Below are positions 11,381-22,558 of a stretch of 27,679 nucleotides of DNA, in pieces. Below the pieces are notes generated by a model. It saw only the letters and a program-made list of their open reading frames with translations. It had not been told where the DNA came from and ran no database searches. Source of the stretch: Oehlia diaphana (Eukaryota; Glomeromycota; Glomeromycetes; Glomerales; Glomeraceae); assembly GCA_003833135.1 (NCBI GenBank), contig QZLH01000002.1, positions 124,076-151,754 of the forward strand. The letters run 5' to 3'. Numbering within the stretch: position 1 is the stretch's first letter; every line of letters starts with the position of its first letter. A program made the translations under genes and the position numbers.

Positions 11381-11513
11381 TATTTCTTTGAAAATAAAAA
11401 AAAGTTTCGTTTTTTCTCAATCTTGAAAATATATATATATATGGATATATATTTATATTTTTATTATTTTTTTTTTCTTTCTTAAGTAGAAGGTATAAGT
11501 TATAATTGTCAAA

Positions 11514-11547
<34 letters not shown>

Positions 11548-12944
11548 CAATCGAATTTGATGGGTTACAATAAAAATGCAGATTATTTATTTTTAATTTA
11601 ACGTTGAAGTTACACCAAAGTTGATTGGTTTTCTTTTTTAAACTACTGTGGGTTTTAATATAGCCTTTTAGTTGAGAAAAAGCCCAAAAAATAAATCCAT
11701 AAATGGTCAAAAGAATTCGCGAAAGCCGTACCATGTGAATTATAAATTTTTATAAACTGATCCACCGAAATATAAAATAATGAGATAAATCTATTAGGTA
11801 TATAATAATGTTTATAAACAATATAAATATTTGATTATATTTGAACGTATTAACGATCATATTCATTAAAAACTTAATAAATTATCATTATTTCTTACCT
11901 TTCCTCCCCCCTTGAAATCTATCAACGCAATACTGCATCATACAATGTAATGAAATTAAAGTAATTTAAAAGTAAGTATTAAATTTATAATAAAGATACA
12001 ATGTTACGATATAAAATCACCTCTCAGAATTTTCAGTGTTAATAATCATGAAAAATTAAAAATTTCATTCTTATTAAAATGTTACATCTTTGGAATACAA
12101 TTTAAAAAATTTAAAAATAGACCATATATATATATATATGTATATATGTATATATATATGTATATGTATATGTATATATTTATACTTACAAATTTACGAA
12201 AAAGCTACTAACGTATAATGTCGTCATACAAGAACAAATATAAATCATAAATTAGAGAGTTTAGAGCATATCTGATATTATTATGCATATAAGTTAACTT
12301 ACCTATGAGAAGACAAAGATCATAAAGCAAAAAAAGTAAGTATTAATTTTCTTAATTTATTAAACTTTCCTGATAATTGATGATAGCTTGCGAAAAAGTT
12401 TATATTATATGTATTATCTTTTTGGTAGATTAATAATTATTCATCATTATTAACGGAAATTACTCTTCGTTTTAATTTATGAAAATATATATTCGGATAT
12501 TTTTTTAAAAAAAAGAATTAAATTTAGTGATGCCGAAGAAGAAAGAAAAATTAACTATGAAAGGAAGATTAATTACATATTTATATGCAACACATGAATT
12601 TATTGTACTATTAAACCATAATTTACTTAATTTGAATGACAAATAACGTACAGATTTAGTATATTACTTATATTTATGTAAATGTCGTACAAATTAATAC
12701 AGCTAATATGCAGTTCATTTGTTTGATTTTACTTTTTTTACCTTTGGGTGTACAAATATTCATTGTTTCGTCGAGGTACAAAATTAAACATGGTGAAACA
12801 TAATAAAGTTATGTTTTGAACTCCGTATATAATATGAACTTTTTTTTTTTTTTATTTAAAACCCTGCTTTTTTTCAAAATTTTTTTTTCTTTCCTTAATT
12901 TTTTAATTACAGAAAATTATAAAACAAATAATAGAACGATAATC
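11381..12944. other. Intergenic region with A-run and TA/TG microsatellite
   Basis: Divergent spacer between the minus-strand BTB-TLDc gene and the KCTD-type gene. It contains a 31-A run at 11515-11545 and a TATATG/TATA microsatellite at about 12123-12180. A polypyrimidine tract ends in a possible 3' splice site at 12911-12912, 33 nt before the next start, suggesting a 5' UTR intron. A 38-codon frame at 12530 begins with a lysine-rich PKKKEK but has no other support. No gene was recognised. Confidence 0.45.
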
Positions 12945-13851
12945 ATGTCAAATAGAAAAAAAAATAGTAACGTTGCAGATTTGGGAAATAATTGTAGTTC
13001 CGCTGAACAAACTATTGTATTAAACGTTGGTGGTATCAAGGTAAAAAAGAAAAATTGTATAATAAAAAATAATCTTGAAAAATTTTTTAATCTATTATTA
13101 ATAAAAACAATGATTGTTTTTTTTTTCCTTATAGTATGAAACACGTAGGTCAACACTTGTGTATTATCCTGATACACTTTTAGGAACAATGTTCGCTGAC
13201 CGTAATCTATCATTACTTCATCCGAAAAATGAAAATGAATATTTTCTCGATCGTGATGGAAATCTATTTCGTTATGTAATGCAATATTATCGTACGGGAA
13301 AAATATATTTATCTTATAATCCATCCGACTTAAAAGATGTTTCATCATTGCCATCATCATACTTTCCTTCAATTTCTTTTGAAGAAATAGAGGCTGAATT
13401 GGATTATTTTCAAATTCCTTTTGAAAGACCATCAAAGCCTTCCTCACTCTCTTTTACGATTAATCCTACTGTAGAAAAATTAGATCAATTTGTATACGCT
13501 TTACGTAATGTTATAAGAGAAGTCATGAGTATTTGCGAAACTGAAATTACGGTAACTTTTAGTAAAAATGGTTGGCCTCCATTTATGAATTTGGGTCTTC
13601 CTTATAAGAAAGAAGCTATTATAGTAGAAGATATTGATCTGTTGGTAAAACCTTTTGGTTGTGTTGGTTATACCTTTTTGAACAAGTATGGTACTGATAT
13701 TGGTCAATATCTTAGAAGTGAGATTCCTGAATTAAGTTGGCAATTTGGTTATTCACAAAATAGAGAACAACTTAAATTACACATGAGTATTACTAATAGT
13801 ATGAGTGATCATGAAATTTTTAAAAATTCTTGTTTATCTAATAAAAAATAA
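12945..13851 (+). CDS. KCTD-like protein with T1-type BTB domain, two exons
   Basis: Exons 12945-13040 and 13135-13851 join in phase 0 to give 270 residues. The intron starts gtaaaa and ends ttatag. A potassium-channel tetramerisation (T1/BTB_2) domain occupies about 22-125, with the signature IVLNVGGIKYETRRSTL split exactly across the intron, then LLGTMF, FLDRDGNLFRYVMQYYRTGKI and EAELDYFQIPFE. No channel transmembrane segments follow, so it is a soluble KCTD-type protein rather than a channel. Such proteins oligomerise and often act as cullin-3 adaptors. The C-terminal 140 residues were not recognised; they contain a helix-rich start and VEDIDLLVKPFGCVGYTFL near the middle. It lies between two BTB-TLDc genes. 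A gene model that stops at the intron would lose the domain's first strand. Confidence 0.88.
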
Positions 13852-14086
13852 AAAAAAACCAACAATTATTATAAATTTCCTTTTTAAAAATTCTGATGTA
13901 AATATTTTATAAATATTTTATTTTAATTTTTCAAAAAACGCGCTAGATGATCAGTGAGATGATGTAATTATTAATTTGTTACGTAATTGTATGACGTACA
14001 TGTCGCACCGTCTAAAACTCCTTTTAACAGTTTAATGTTTTAATTAGTAATTCCATATATACTTCTTTTTCCCTACATCATCGATA

Positions 14087-14112
14087 TTTTTTTTTTTTTT
14101 TTTTTTTTTTTT
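14087..14112. repeat. Poly(T) tract of 26 nt upstream of a BTB-TLDc start
   Basis: An uninterrupted T run ends 19 nt before the ATG at 14132. Its position resembles the A-run that abuts the PEX3 start, consistent with a nucleosome-excluding promoter element or a 5' UTR feature. Confidence 0.8.
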
Positions 14113-14131
14113 AATAATTATAATAATAATA

Positions 14132-15804
14132 ATGTCACAATACTTGTCGACACTTTCTTTTGATTTAATAAATCTTTTAGAAAAAGCAGATGATCATAAT
14201 GTGTTAATTGAAGTAGGTCAGGGAAAAACATTTAGAGCGCACTCTTCTATATTACGAGCTAGGTCAGAATATTTTCATACAGCTTTATCAAATGATTGGT
14301 TAAGAAAAGAAGGTGATATGATCATATTTAAGAAGCCAAACATTTCTTATAATGCATTTAATATCATTTTAAGGTGAAATGAAGTCTACTGTATTTGCAT
14401 TTTGTATTTTGTTTTTTAAAAAAAAATTCTAAAAAAATCTTTTTACTGTTAGGTATATTTATAGCGGAACAATTTATTTAGAACAACTCGAAGATTTAGA
14501 AATTTTTAAACTTATAGAAGCATCAGATGAATTATGTTTGTTCGAATTATTTAATCATGTACAAGATTATTTAATAACATATAAAGTTACTTGGTTGCAA
14601 CAAAATATTTTTAGTGTTATACAAGTTGCATTTGATCATGAATCTTGTGAAAAATTACGAAAATTTTGTTTAAATATAATTAATGAAAATGCTTGGAATT
14701 TTTTTAAATCTGAAGAATTACTTCATATAAGCGAAACTGTAATATCACGATTACTTAAAAAAGATGATCTCGGAATTGAAGAAATAGTAAGTTAAAATAT
14801 TATTTGCTTGAAAATTTGTTTTGAGAATTTTATTTAAATTTTTTTTTTTTTTTTTCTCTTTTTAGGATATATGGGGTTTTTTAATAAAATGGGGAATAGA
14901 AAATTCTGACGTTCCAGCTGAAAGTGATTTGGAAAATTTTTCATCACAAGATTTCTCAAATTTAGAAAAAACTCTTCATAATTTACTTCCACTTATTAGA
15001 TTTTTTAATATATCATCAAAAGACTTTTATCATAAAGTGTGGCCATTTGAACTGATTTTACCAAAAAAATTACGACAGGACCTTTTATCATATTATCTTA
15101 CAGGTGAAAACCCAAAATATACAGAAATTCAAGTTGCTAGAATTACACCAAAAAATTTAGATTCTGAAATAATTTCATCAAAACATGCTATATTAATTTC
15201 AAGTTATATTGAAGGAAAAAATAATAATTCAACATCATCATCATTACCATTAACGATACCACATTCTTCTTCCCACTTGATTAAAGATGATGGAGTAAAT
15301 ATTCCTTACAGGTTTAAGTTAATTTATCGTGGTAGCAGAGATGGATTTTCTTTTGAATCTTTTCATAAAAATGTTGATAATCATGGTCCTACTGCTGTAT
15401 TTATTAAAATTGCCGATTCATACGAAATTATTGGGGGTTATAATCCTATAGGATGGTATAGTTACGGAAATTATATTGCAACAGGTGATAGTTTTATATT
15501 TTCTATGATTGATTTAGACGAAGAAGATATTTCTTTATTGCAATTTGATGAACAACAACAATCATTCGGAACAATGCTAAAAATTAGTAAAGTTAGACCT
15601 TATTTTATTGATGGTGCTATTTTTGATACACAATTTCATGGACCATGTTTTGGTTACGGTGATATTTGGTTTGGACATAAATCTAGACCAAGATATGGTT
15701 CTTGTACTAAAGTTTATTATGAACAAAATATAAGAGATAATGAAGAAGAATTTTATGTTGAAGAAATTGAAGTTTTTCAAATTATAGAAAATAATTTTTT
15801 ATAG
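14132..15804 (+). CDS. BTB/POZ-BACK-TLDc domain protein, three exons
   Basis: Exons 14132-14373, 14453-14786 and 14866-15804 give 504 residues; both introns are GT-AG and short (79 nt each). The BTB domain spans about residues 8-125 (HNVLIEVGQG, FRAHSSILRARSEYFHTALS, RYIYSGTIYLEQ). A BACK-like helical part follows to about 240 and includes the paralogue-matching DIWGFLIKWG. TLDc covers about 335-500 (RFKLIYRGSRDGFSF, YEIIGGYNPIGW, FYVEEIEVFQI). It is a clear paralogue of the intronless gene at 9563-11380 but lacks that protein's acidic BTB insert and Asn-rich linker. The first intron interrupts the BTB domain at the residue pair equivalent to LKYIY of the other copy. The likely role is a BTB adaptor whose partner is unknown. 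Confidence 0.9.
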
Positions 15805-16877
15805 AATTTAGATAATTTATTAATCCTTTTTTTAAAAAAATATTTTAATTTATTTAAAAGATCATTTAATGTATAACAAAGTAAACTGTACAAATTACAA
15901 AAAAATTAATTTTATAACAGATTTTTTTTTTTTTACTATAATAAAATTTTGTAAAATAAAATTTTATATAAAAATAGTAATTTAATATAAAATTGTTTTG
16001 AAAATATAACAGATATATATACAGTATAATAATATTATACATTTATATTTTATTTTATACTTTATATTTTTTTATTCTTATCTTATTTAAAAACTAACTT
16101 TTTAATAAACTTTCTGCTTTTAAAAGTAAGTCTCTTACTATTACATAAAAAATATTTATTAAAAAAATCATTTTTTTTTAAAAAAAATAAAAGTTTAATT
16201 AAATAATGTATATATTATAATTTTATTTATGTTAAATTTGTATATCATACAAATATCACCTAAAAAATTGAATTCAGTAAATATTTTTTTTTTTTTTTAT
16301 TTTTTATTAATTTTTAATAGATGCGATCATGTCTTAGTATAACTAAACTTACTTACATATATAGCTTACAACGTAAGAAAAACATATATATAAGGACTAA
16401 GCATTATGAAACAAGACTACTTCTCTTCACTGAAGAAAAAGTTGACCTGTCACCTAAATGATAATATCATGATTCAAGACCATGATATAATCTAAATTTT
16501 TAGATGACCGTCATGATCTGTCTAAAAATTTGTCCAATGGCCTTCCTGATGGAATGCTAAATCATTTTATTTATTCCAATTAGTTTTCTTGAAGTTTACT
16601 ATATCAGCGTCCCTATCTTTACGCTTTTTACTGTTCAACTTCAATTTTTTGTCTTTATTACTAATACTAAACCTCTTTTCTTTTGCCATTTGTAGTTCAT
16701 TTCTATTTTTCCAAATTAATATTTTGAACTCTAATATAATTTTTCTAATTATTTTTTTAATAAATTTAGAAGTACTTTAATATCTATTATTTTATAAAAT
16801 TTAAATAAACTAATTAATTGGAAACTAACTTGATTTTTTAGTAGAAATAGGACCCTGGATATCTCCAAAACAGGTCA
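15805..16877. other. AT-rich intergenic region with two adjacent hairpins
   Basis: No coding segment was supported; a 63-codon frame at 16589 is only Leu/Ile/Phe-rich low complexity. Two perfect inverted repeats lie side by side: 8-bp arms at 16464-16471 and 16481-16488, and 11-bp arms at 16494-16504 and 16521-16531. They could be a transposon remnant or a structured transcript. Confidence 0.4.
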
Positions 16878-16879
16878 TA

Positions 16880-17317
16880 CTTTACAGAAACTTTAAATTT
16901 TCAAGAGATATTATTTTAATATCATTTCGATATTATTTCAATATCGATTTAATATCGATATGATATTGAAATAAAGTATTATCATTTCAATATCATATTG
17001 ATATTAAATTAATATTGAAATAATATTAAAATGATAATAGAAATGACATCGAAACAACATATTTACGTTTAATTTAAAGATATCATTTTGATATCATTTT
17101 AATTATCATTTTGATATCATTTTAATTATCATTTTGATATCATTTCAATATTAATTTAATATCGATATAATATCGAAATGATAATACTTTATTTTGATAT
17201 TATATCGATATTATATCAATATTAAAATAATATCAAAATGATATCAAAATGATACTGTTAAGATAAACTTAACAATATCGATTCTATATTGATTAAAAAT
17301 GTTAAGTTTCTGTAAAG
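16880..17317. mobile_element. MITE family A, copy 1 (TA target site, ATATC-rich)
   Basis: A 438-bp non-autonomous element bounded by perfect 14-bp terminal inverted repeats CTTTACAGAAACTT and flanked by TA on both sides (16878-16879 and 17318-17319), as expected for Tc1/mariner-superfamily movement. The interior is almost wholly alternating ATATC/GATAT words with short A/T spacers, so it can fold on itself in many registers. It has no coding capacity. A second copy in opposite orientation lies at 24510-24924. Confidence 0.85.
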
Positions 17318-17493
17318 TATTTTAATATTTTCGTCAGTTATTTGTGATAAGTTATTTCTCAGAAAAAAAAAATGAAAATAAGGGGTTTTATATGAATAAA
17401 CGTTTATCTTTAATATTAAAATACTTTTTTTAGTAATAATTTTAACATAACTTTATAGATTATATAATACAAATACAATAAATAAATATTTTG

Positions 17494-17678
17494 CATATCG
17501 GTATCCGATATGTGTAAGATTGATTCAGTGTTATATATTAGTAACTAATTGTTTAGATATCAGGAATCCAATTTTTAGGCATATTTAATATGTTACATAT
17601 CAGGTGCCCGATATGTAATAAATGTCTGATATGTATTTGATTAATTACTGATATATAGGTATCTAATATATACCTGAT
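17494..17678. repeat. Array of degenerate ATATCnGG...CCnGATAT palindromes
   Basis: Four related palindromic units occur in 185 nt. The unit at 17494-17512 is perfect, with 8-bp arms and a 3-nt loop. The unit at 17593-17618 has 12-nt arms with one mismatch and a 2-nt loop. More eroded units lie at about 17556-17572 and 17650-17678. They end just before the 3' end of the broken transposase gene. Confidence 0.65.
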
Positions 17679-17682
17679 AGCA

Positions 17683-18587
17683 TCAATTTTGACTAGTGGT
17701 TTTAATGGGATTTAAATCTGGTGAATAGGATGGTAAATAAAGTATTTTCCCACCAATACCTTCTACTGCTACAACTAAATCATCATCATGATGTATATGT
17801 GCATTATCCATAACTAATACACTATTATGTTTAGCTGGATATGGATTCATTTGAGGTATCTTATTTAAAACAAATAAATATTGTTAATAAAAAAGCTTTA
17901 ATAATTTTAAATAATAATATAAATAAAAATATTTACCAATTTTGTTAAAACAAAAGTTTTAAATCTCTCTTTATCACAACTTCCTTCCATAATATCAACA
18001 GCAATAAAACCTTCTAAAGATAAAACAGGTAAAATAGTATAATGTTTTCCCCTAATAAAAATAACACTTTTTTTGCTTTAGTGTTGCTAAAAGAATAGCC
18101 ATATAATCTGGTAAGTGTTCTCTCATCCTTTGCAGTTTCATCAATAAAAATTAGTTGTTCAGCAATATAATTCATTCTAATATTATATAAATAAACACCT
18201 TGCAATATATCACTTCTTTCTTTTGATGCTTTTTGTATTTTTTTTCTAGTTATACCGCAAAATTTAAGAGAACGTCATAATGTTGGGATGAAAACCAACT
18301 TTCCTATTTTCTGCTCTATCTCATATACCAATTCATCAAGGTACCAATCTACTTTGTCTTTAACTAAACTTTCCAATACCTATGAATTATAAATTCTGTT
18401 AGATAAAAAATAATATGTAGTTATACATTAAGATAATCATTACTTGCATATCTTGACTTGATAATATTTTTTTTCTTTCCACTTTACCAATAAATAGATT
18501 TTTTACACATCTCCATTCTTTAAAAATTCTACAGACTTTATGAACAGTTGACTCGCTAACATATATTTTTTTAGCAATTTCGGTTTA
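17683..18587 (-). pseudogene. Broken mariner/Tc1-type (DDE_3) transposase
   Basis: Minus-strand fragments match a DDE_3 transposase in order: an HTH segment near 18580-18480 (EIAKKIYVSESTVHK), a linker with TRKKIQKASKERSDIL, the first catalytic Asp in LIFIDETAKDERTL at about 18150, RGKHYTILPVLS, MEGSCDKERF, the second Asp in VLVMDNAHIHH at about 17805, and the final LPSYSPDLNP at about 17720. Two apparent introns (18443-18380 and 17936-17860) join the frame. It is inactive: there is a TGA near 18270, a TAA in the HTH part, a frame change just before RGKHY at about 18035, and no N-terminal beginning. A retroelement LTR may start at 18588 and have cut off the 5' end. Terminal repeats for this element were not identified. 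Confidence 0.85.
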
Positions 18588-19402
18588 TGTTGTAACCCTT
18601 GAAATCAAGTTAATCATATGATCGGAAGGATAATTAACTGAAGAATAGATGAAATATAGATAAATATTTAACTGATGGATAAATATTTAGCCGAAGGAAT
18701 AATATTTAACCAGAATAGTTAGAAGAAATGATAGAATATAGTTACACAATATTAATTTTAATTATAGTTATTTATGTTTAGAATAGTTTTATTTTTAGAT
18801 TAGTTTTATTTATAGAATAGTTTTATTTAGTTAGTCATTAGAAGAAATAGTTTCTTATATATGGTGCAATAAGTCGCGTGATCAGTCACATAACATGGTT
18901 ATACAAAGTAGAAATAATGAGTAACACAAGTTACATGATAAGTCACATGATATGGTACAAGTCACATAATAAGTTACGAAATAAGAGAATAGATAGAAGT
19001 ATTTTCTTATAGTTCTAGTAATATCTTTGAAGAAAAGTTAGAAAATATGAGAATAATTTGTATTAAAAATTTATAAATAGGTGTGGAATTCGAGAGGAAT
19101 TCTGCAGTCTTGGACTTCGCAATCTTTAACTCAAATAAAATTTTTATTAATTATTAAAAGTTATTTTGAATATGCTTATGGTTTGCCTGAGAGTTAATTA
19201 ATAATAAGTTCAGATAAAATAAAATATGGGGAAACTCTTCAAGTTTGAAAATAATGAAATAATAATAAAATATGGGAGAACTATCACAATTTATAAGAAA
19301 AAAATGATGTAATAATAAAAATCTAAACCAAGCGTAAGAAAAAGAAAAATATAATGAAAATGAAAAGTAAATAAAATACTTATTTATCTACGGGTGGTGA
19401 CA
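18588..19402 (+). repeat. Putative 5' LTR of a Ty3/gypsy-like retroelement
   Basis: The boundaries are inferred: TGTTGTAACCC at 18588 resembles an LTR start, and ...TGACA ending at 19402 sits 2 nt before a primer-binding-site-like sequence. Inside are a TATAAATA box at 19072-19079, with an AATAAA at 19134-19139 where the R region would be. The first third is rich in near-repeats (for example ATAGTTTTATTT at about 18785-18830). No matching 3' LTR is present in the window, so the ends cannot be confirmed. Confidence 0.4.
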
Positions 19403-19403
19403 A

Positions 19404-19421
19404 TTTGGTGCATACTCTGAG
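19404..19421 (+). other. Candidate primer-binding site of the retroelement
   Basis: TTTGGTGCATACTCTGAG contains TGG, which would pair with a tRNA 3' CCA, and lies directly after the proposed LTR end. The tRNA was not identified. Confidence 0.35.
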
Positions 19422-20148
19422 AAGGAAATGATTTTACTTTATATTATTATTCTGACTATCTTCATATAGTCGGGTACCTGTGTGGTATTCCTAGAGGATC
19501 TGGACTTAAATCAAAATAACTGAAAACATAAGAATGAAGGATAATCAAAGCAGTTATTGCTTGTAATTAGGAGATTTATCAAGAAATTATGAAATTTATT
19601 ATGAAAAAATAAAAGAATTTAAGAATTTAAAAGTCATCTATGAGAAAGATAATAGTAGGATGATAAAAGATCATCTAAGTATAAGAAATATATGTTAGTA
19701 TGAAAAAGGACTAACAGAAAATAAAAGAAAATACATTAAATGATGTATAAGCCTGATAAATAAAAAATAAAAGTGAATAGGAGATGATTATCGTAAAATA
19801 AAAGAAAGATAATTATTAGAGTTAAAGGAGATAATTCTTGGAGAATTATTAGAGTTAAGGTAGTTATTACAATTATTGAAAAATATGACTATATGAGAAA
19901 GATAAAAGTCGTATTAAGATTTCACAACAGAAAAGTAAATCTAATAAAAGAACAAAATACAAAAGTTGCAGGTAAACTACAAATCCAAGAAGTTGCGGGT
20001 AAACTACAAACTCAAGTGGTTGCGTAGAAACCTTTAAATATAAGTGATTACGTGAGAACCTTAAAAACACCCTAGATTGTAAGTTGTGAGTTAAACTGTA
20101 ATAAACCCTCTAGATTGTAAATTGTAGGTAAATCTGTGTTAAACCCTT
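19422..20148 (+). other. Retroelement untranslated leader
   Basis: A purine-rich, stop-dense stretch between the primer-binding-site candidate and the first long gag-like frame. No coding region is supported. Near-repeats of a unit containing TAGATTGTAARTTGTRRGTAAA occur at about 20071-20137. Confidence 0.4.
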
Positions 20149-20765
20149 ATGTTATATCGTATTATGTTCTGGAGAGACTTGCTGAATCAAGGAAATAATA
20201 GGAGAATTAATCTAATGAATATAGAAGAAGAAGATTATAATTACAAAGATGAAGAATCAGACGATTCTGAAGATAATGATTATGATAATCCACAATTATA
20301 TCAATATAATTATGAATTATATGAAAAAGATAACTCAATACAAGAAAGAAGAAGGAGTAATAGATTAAACTCTAAAAAGGATTGGCAAACATTTGGAAGA
20401 CTAAATTTAGAAAAGGAAATAGCAAAACAAGAAAAACAAAAGCAAAGAGCAATTAGGAATAGAAAAAAATACCAATGGAAGAAGATGAAGAATACGAATT
20501 AAATAATCAACCACTATATGAAAAACCAATAGGACCAAATGTTCCTAAAGGATATAAATACAGTAAGAAAAGAGGAGAATATTATGATTCAATGGCAGGA
20601 ATAAGAAAATGGAGAGAAGAAGAAGGAAAAGCCAAACCAAGGAATAGTAAAATAACACCAGTAAAATCAACAGATGCAGTAGATTATGACAATTTACTAC
20701 ATATCATAAATCAACAAGCAGATATAATAAAGAAAATGATAAGAAAAGGAAACAAAACAAATTGA
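20149..20765 (+). pseudogene. Gag-like frames of the retroelement, frame-broken
   Basis: Two overlapping frames, 20149-20502 and 20475-20765, read as one highly charged protein separated by a frame change near the A-run at 20464-20470. The first part has an acidic block followed by a basic, Gln/Arg/Lys-rich region. The second part contains YEKPIGPNVPKGYKY, a WREEE helix and a short coiled-coil-like IINQQADIIKKMI end. No CCHC zinc knuckle is visible. A TGA at 20763-20765 separates it from the protease in the same frame. Assignment as gag rests on its position before the protease and on composition, not on a recognised domain. Confidence 0.55.
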
Positions 20766-21430
20766 CTACACTCAGAGGTAAAGAAAACTGAAGTATTAAA
20801 AGAAAAGGAAGTTACAACAGCAATGAAAACACAAATAATAATAAATGATAAAGAAATTAAAATTGTAATAGATTCAGGAGCAGCAATAAGTGTAATAACA
20901 GAAAATTGATGAAAAAATTAAAGTTACTGATAGAAAAAAAAAGTAATATTATATGTACATTAGCAGATGGAGGAAAAATAGCATTATTAGGAAAAGTTAA
21001 CACAAAAATAGAATTTAATGAAGAATTATTAATGCCTGTAACATTAGATGTAATAGAATCAAAACAGAAGAAGATAATTATAGGAAATGATTTGTTAAAC
21101 AAATGGAATGCAAATATTAATTATAAGGAGAAAATGTTGGAATTAGAAAATAAAGAAGAAATAATAGGTATACTTGTATGGTATATTAAACAAGTAGAAA
21201 ACTCTGATTATAAAAGTGAATCAGAAGAATCTGATTATAAACAAGAAGGAAAAAGAAAGTTATATACCATAAAAGAAGCGAAAAAAGAAAATAAAGAAAT
21301 AACAAAGAAAAATGAATTACAAAATGAAAATAAAAGTTCAAATGAAGGAAGTTCACCTGACAATAGTAAATCATCTAATGAATTAAGTTCATCAAATGAT
21401 AGTGAGGAATTTAGTGAAGAAGAAAATTAA
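20766..21430 (+). pseudogene. Retroviral-type aspartic protease and acidic linker, frameshifted
   Basis: The protease active site is present as VIDSGA at about 20866-20883, followed by the flap-like LADGG and a C-terminal IIIGNDLLNKWN block. A single-base frame change at about 20905-20910 splits the active-site half from the rest. The second half continues in a frame to 21430 with a linker of Ser, Asp, Glu and Lys repeats (SDYKSESEESDYK and SSNE motifs). It is the expected step between gag and reverse transcriptase in a Ty3/gypsy element. The copy cannot make an intact protease as read. Confidence 0.75.
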
Positions 21431-21497
21431 AATAATATATAAAAAGGATTAAAATTACAAAATGTAAAATTATTAGTGAAATAAAATAAAGAAAATT

Positions 21498-22558
21498 TTG
21501 AAAATGTCTAATGAAAATAATAAAGATAAAAGTAAATGGGAAAAATTTAATAAAAAATTAATCTTAGGAGAAATAACAGATGAAAGGAAAGATAAAATAA
21601 TAAAATTGGTCAGAAGTTATGAAGAAATATTTGAATACTATAATAAAGAAAAACTAGGAAAAGTAAATATGATTAAACATGAAATTAAAATAAAGGAAGG
21701 ACAAGAACCGATAGCACAAAAAAGATATAAAGAAACAGAAGAGAAAGGAAAATTCATAAAGAAAGAAGTAGATCAATTGTTAAAAATGGGAAAAATAAGA
21801 AAATCATGGAGCCTATGGTCATCTCCAGTAACATTAGCAAAAAAGAAAGGCGAAGGTTATAGATTTTGTATCAATTATAGAAAATTAAATAATGTGACTA
21901 AATCGGATGCATATCATTGCCAAGAATAGATGAATTATTAGAAAAATATAGAGCAGCGAAATGGTTCACAAGCTTAGATTTAGCAGCAGGATATCACCAA
22001 ATAGAAATAGCAGAAGAAGATAAAGAAAAGATGGTGTTTATATGTTCACAGGGATTGTTTGAGTATAATGTTATGCTATTTGAATTAAAGAATGCACCTG
22101 GAACATTTCAAAGGGTAATAGACGAAATATTAAAAGAAGAAATTGGAGAATTTGTAACGGTATACTTAGATAATATAATGATTTATTCAAAAAATTTTGA
22201 AGAACATATAAAGCATATCAATAGAGTACTAAATAAGATAAGAGAAAATAATATGATTATAAATTGAAGAAATGTAAATTTGGTGAAAGAAATATTAAAT
22301 TTTTAGGACATATAATAGGAAGAGATGGTTTAAAACCAGATGAAAAGAAAATAGAGAAAATCAAGGAAATAAAAATACCAGAAACAGTAACGCAAGTGAG
22401 ATCATTTTTAGGATTATGTTTGTATTATAGGAGATTTATAAAGAATTTTGCAAAAATAGCAAAACTTTTATATCACTTGGTTAAGAAGAATGTATTATTT
22501 GAATGGACGAGAAAACAATAAGAAGCATTTGAAAAATTAAAGAATAAATTACTTTACT
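21498..22558 (+). pseudogene. Ty3/gypsy-type reverse transcriptase, broken in three places
   Basis: RT motifs appear in order across three frames: WSSPVTLAKKKGEGYRFCINYRKLN (to about 21890), WFTSLDLAAGYHQI (about 21960-22000), NAPGTFQRVIDEIL, the active-site loop YLDNIMIYS (about 22162-22190), KCKFGERNIKFLGHIIG and VRSFLGLCLYYRRFIKNFA. Frame changes of one base occur near 21912 and 22262, and a TAA at 22519-22521 interrupts a Gln-Glu-Ala-Phe context. The catalytic box reads YLDN instead of YLDD. The frame is then cut by a MITE at 22552. The element is therefore an inactive relic. Confidence 0.88.

Noticed and set aside
11453..11734. 93-codon minus-strand frame with a long Phe run
   Set aside because: It runs through the 31-A homopolymer and has no domain or conserved pattern; it is low-complexity noise.
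12530..12646. Small plus-strand frame starting PKKKEK
   Set aside because: Only 38 codons, with no homology I recognise and no promoter or splice evidence; a nuclear-localisation-like start alone is not support.
12917..13447. Long minus-strand frame opposite the KCTD-type gene
   Set aside because: Antisense to the T1/BTB domain, whose plus-strand reading is clearly conserved.
16589..16780. 63-codon hydrophobic frame
   Set aside because: Leu/Ile/Phe/Ser-only composition expected from T-rich DNA; no other sign of a gene.
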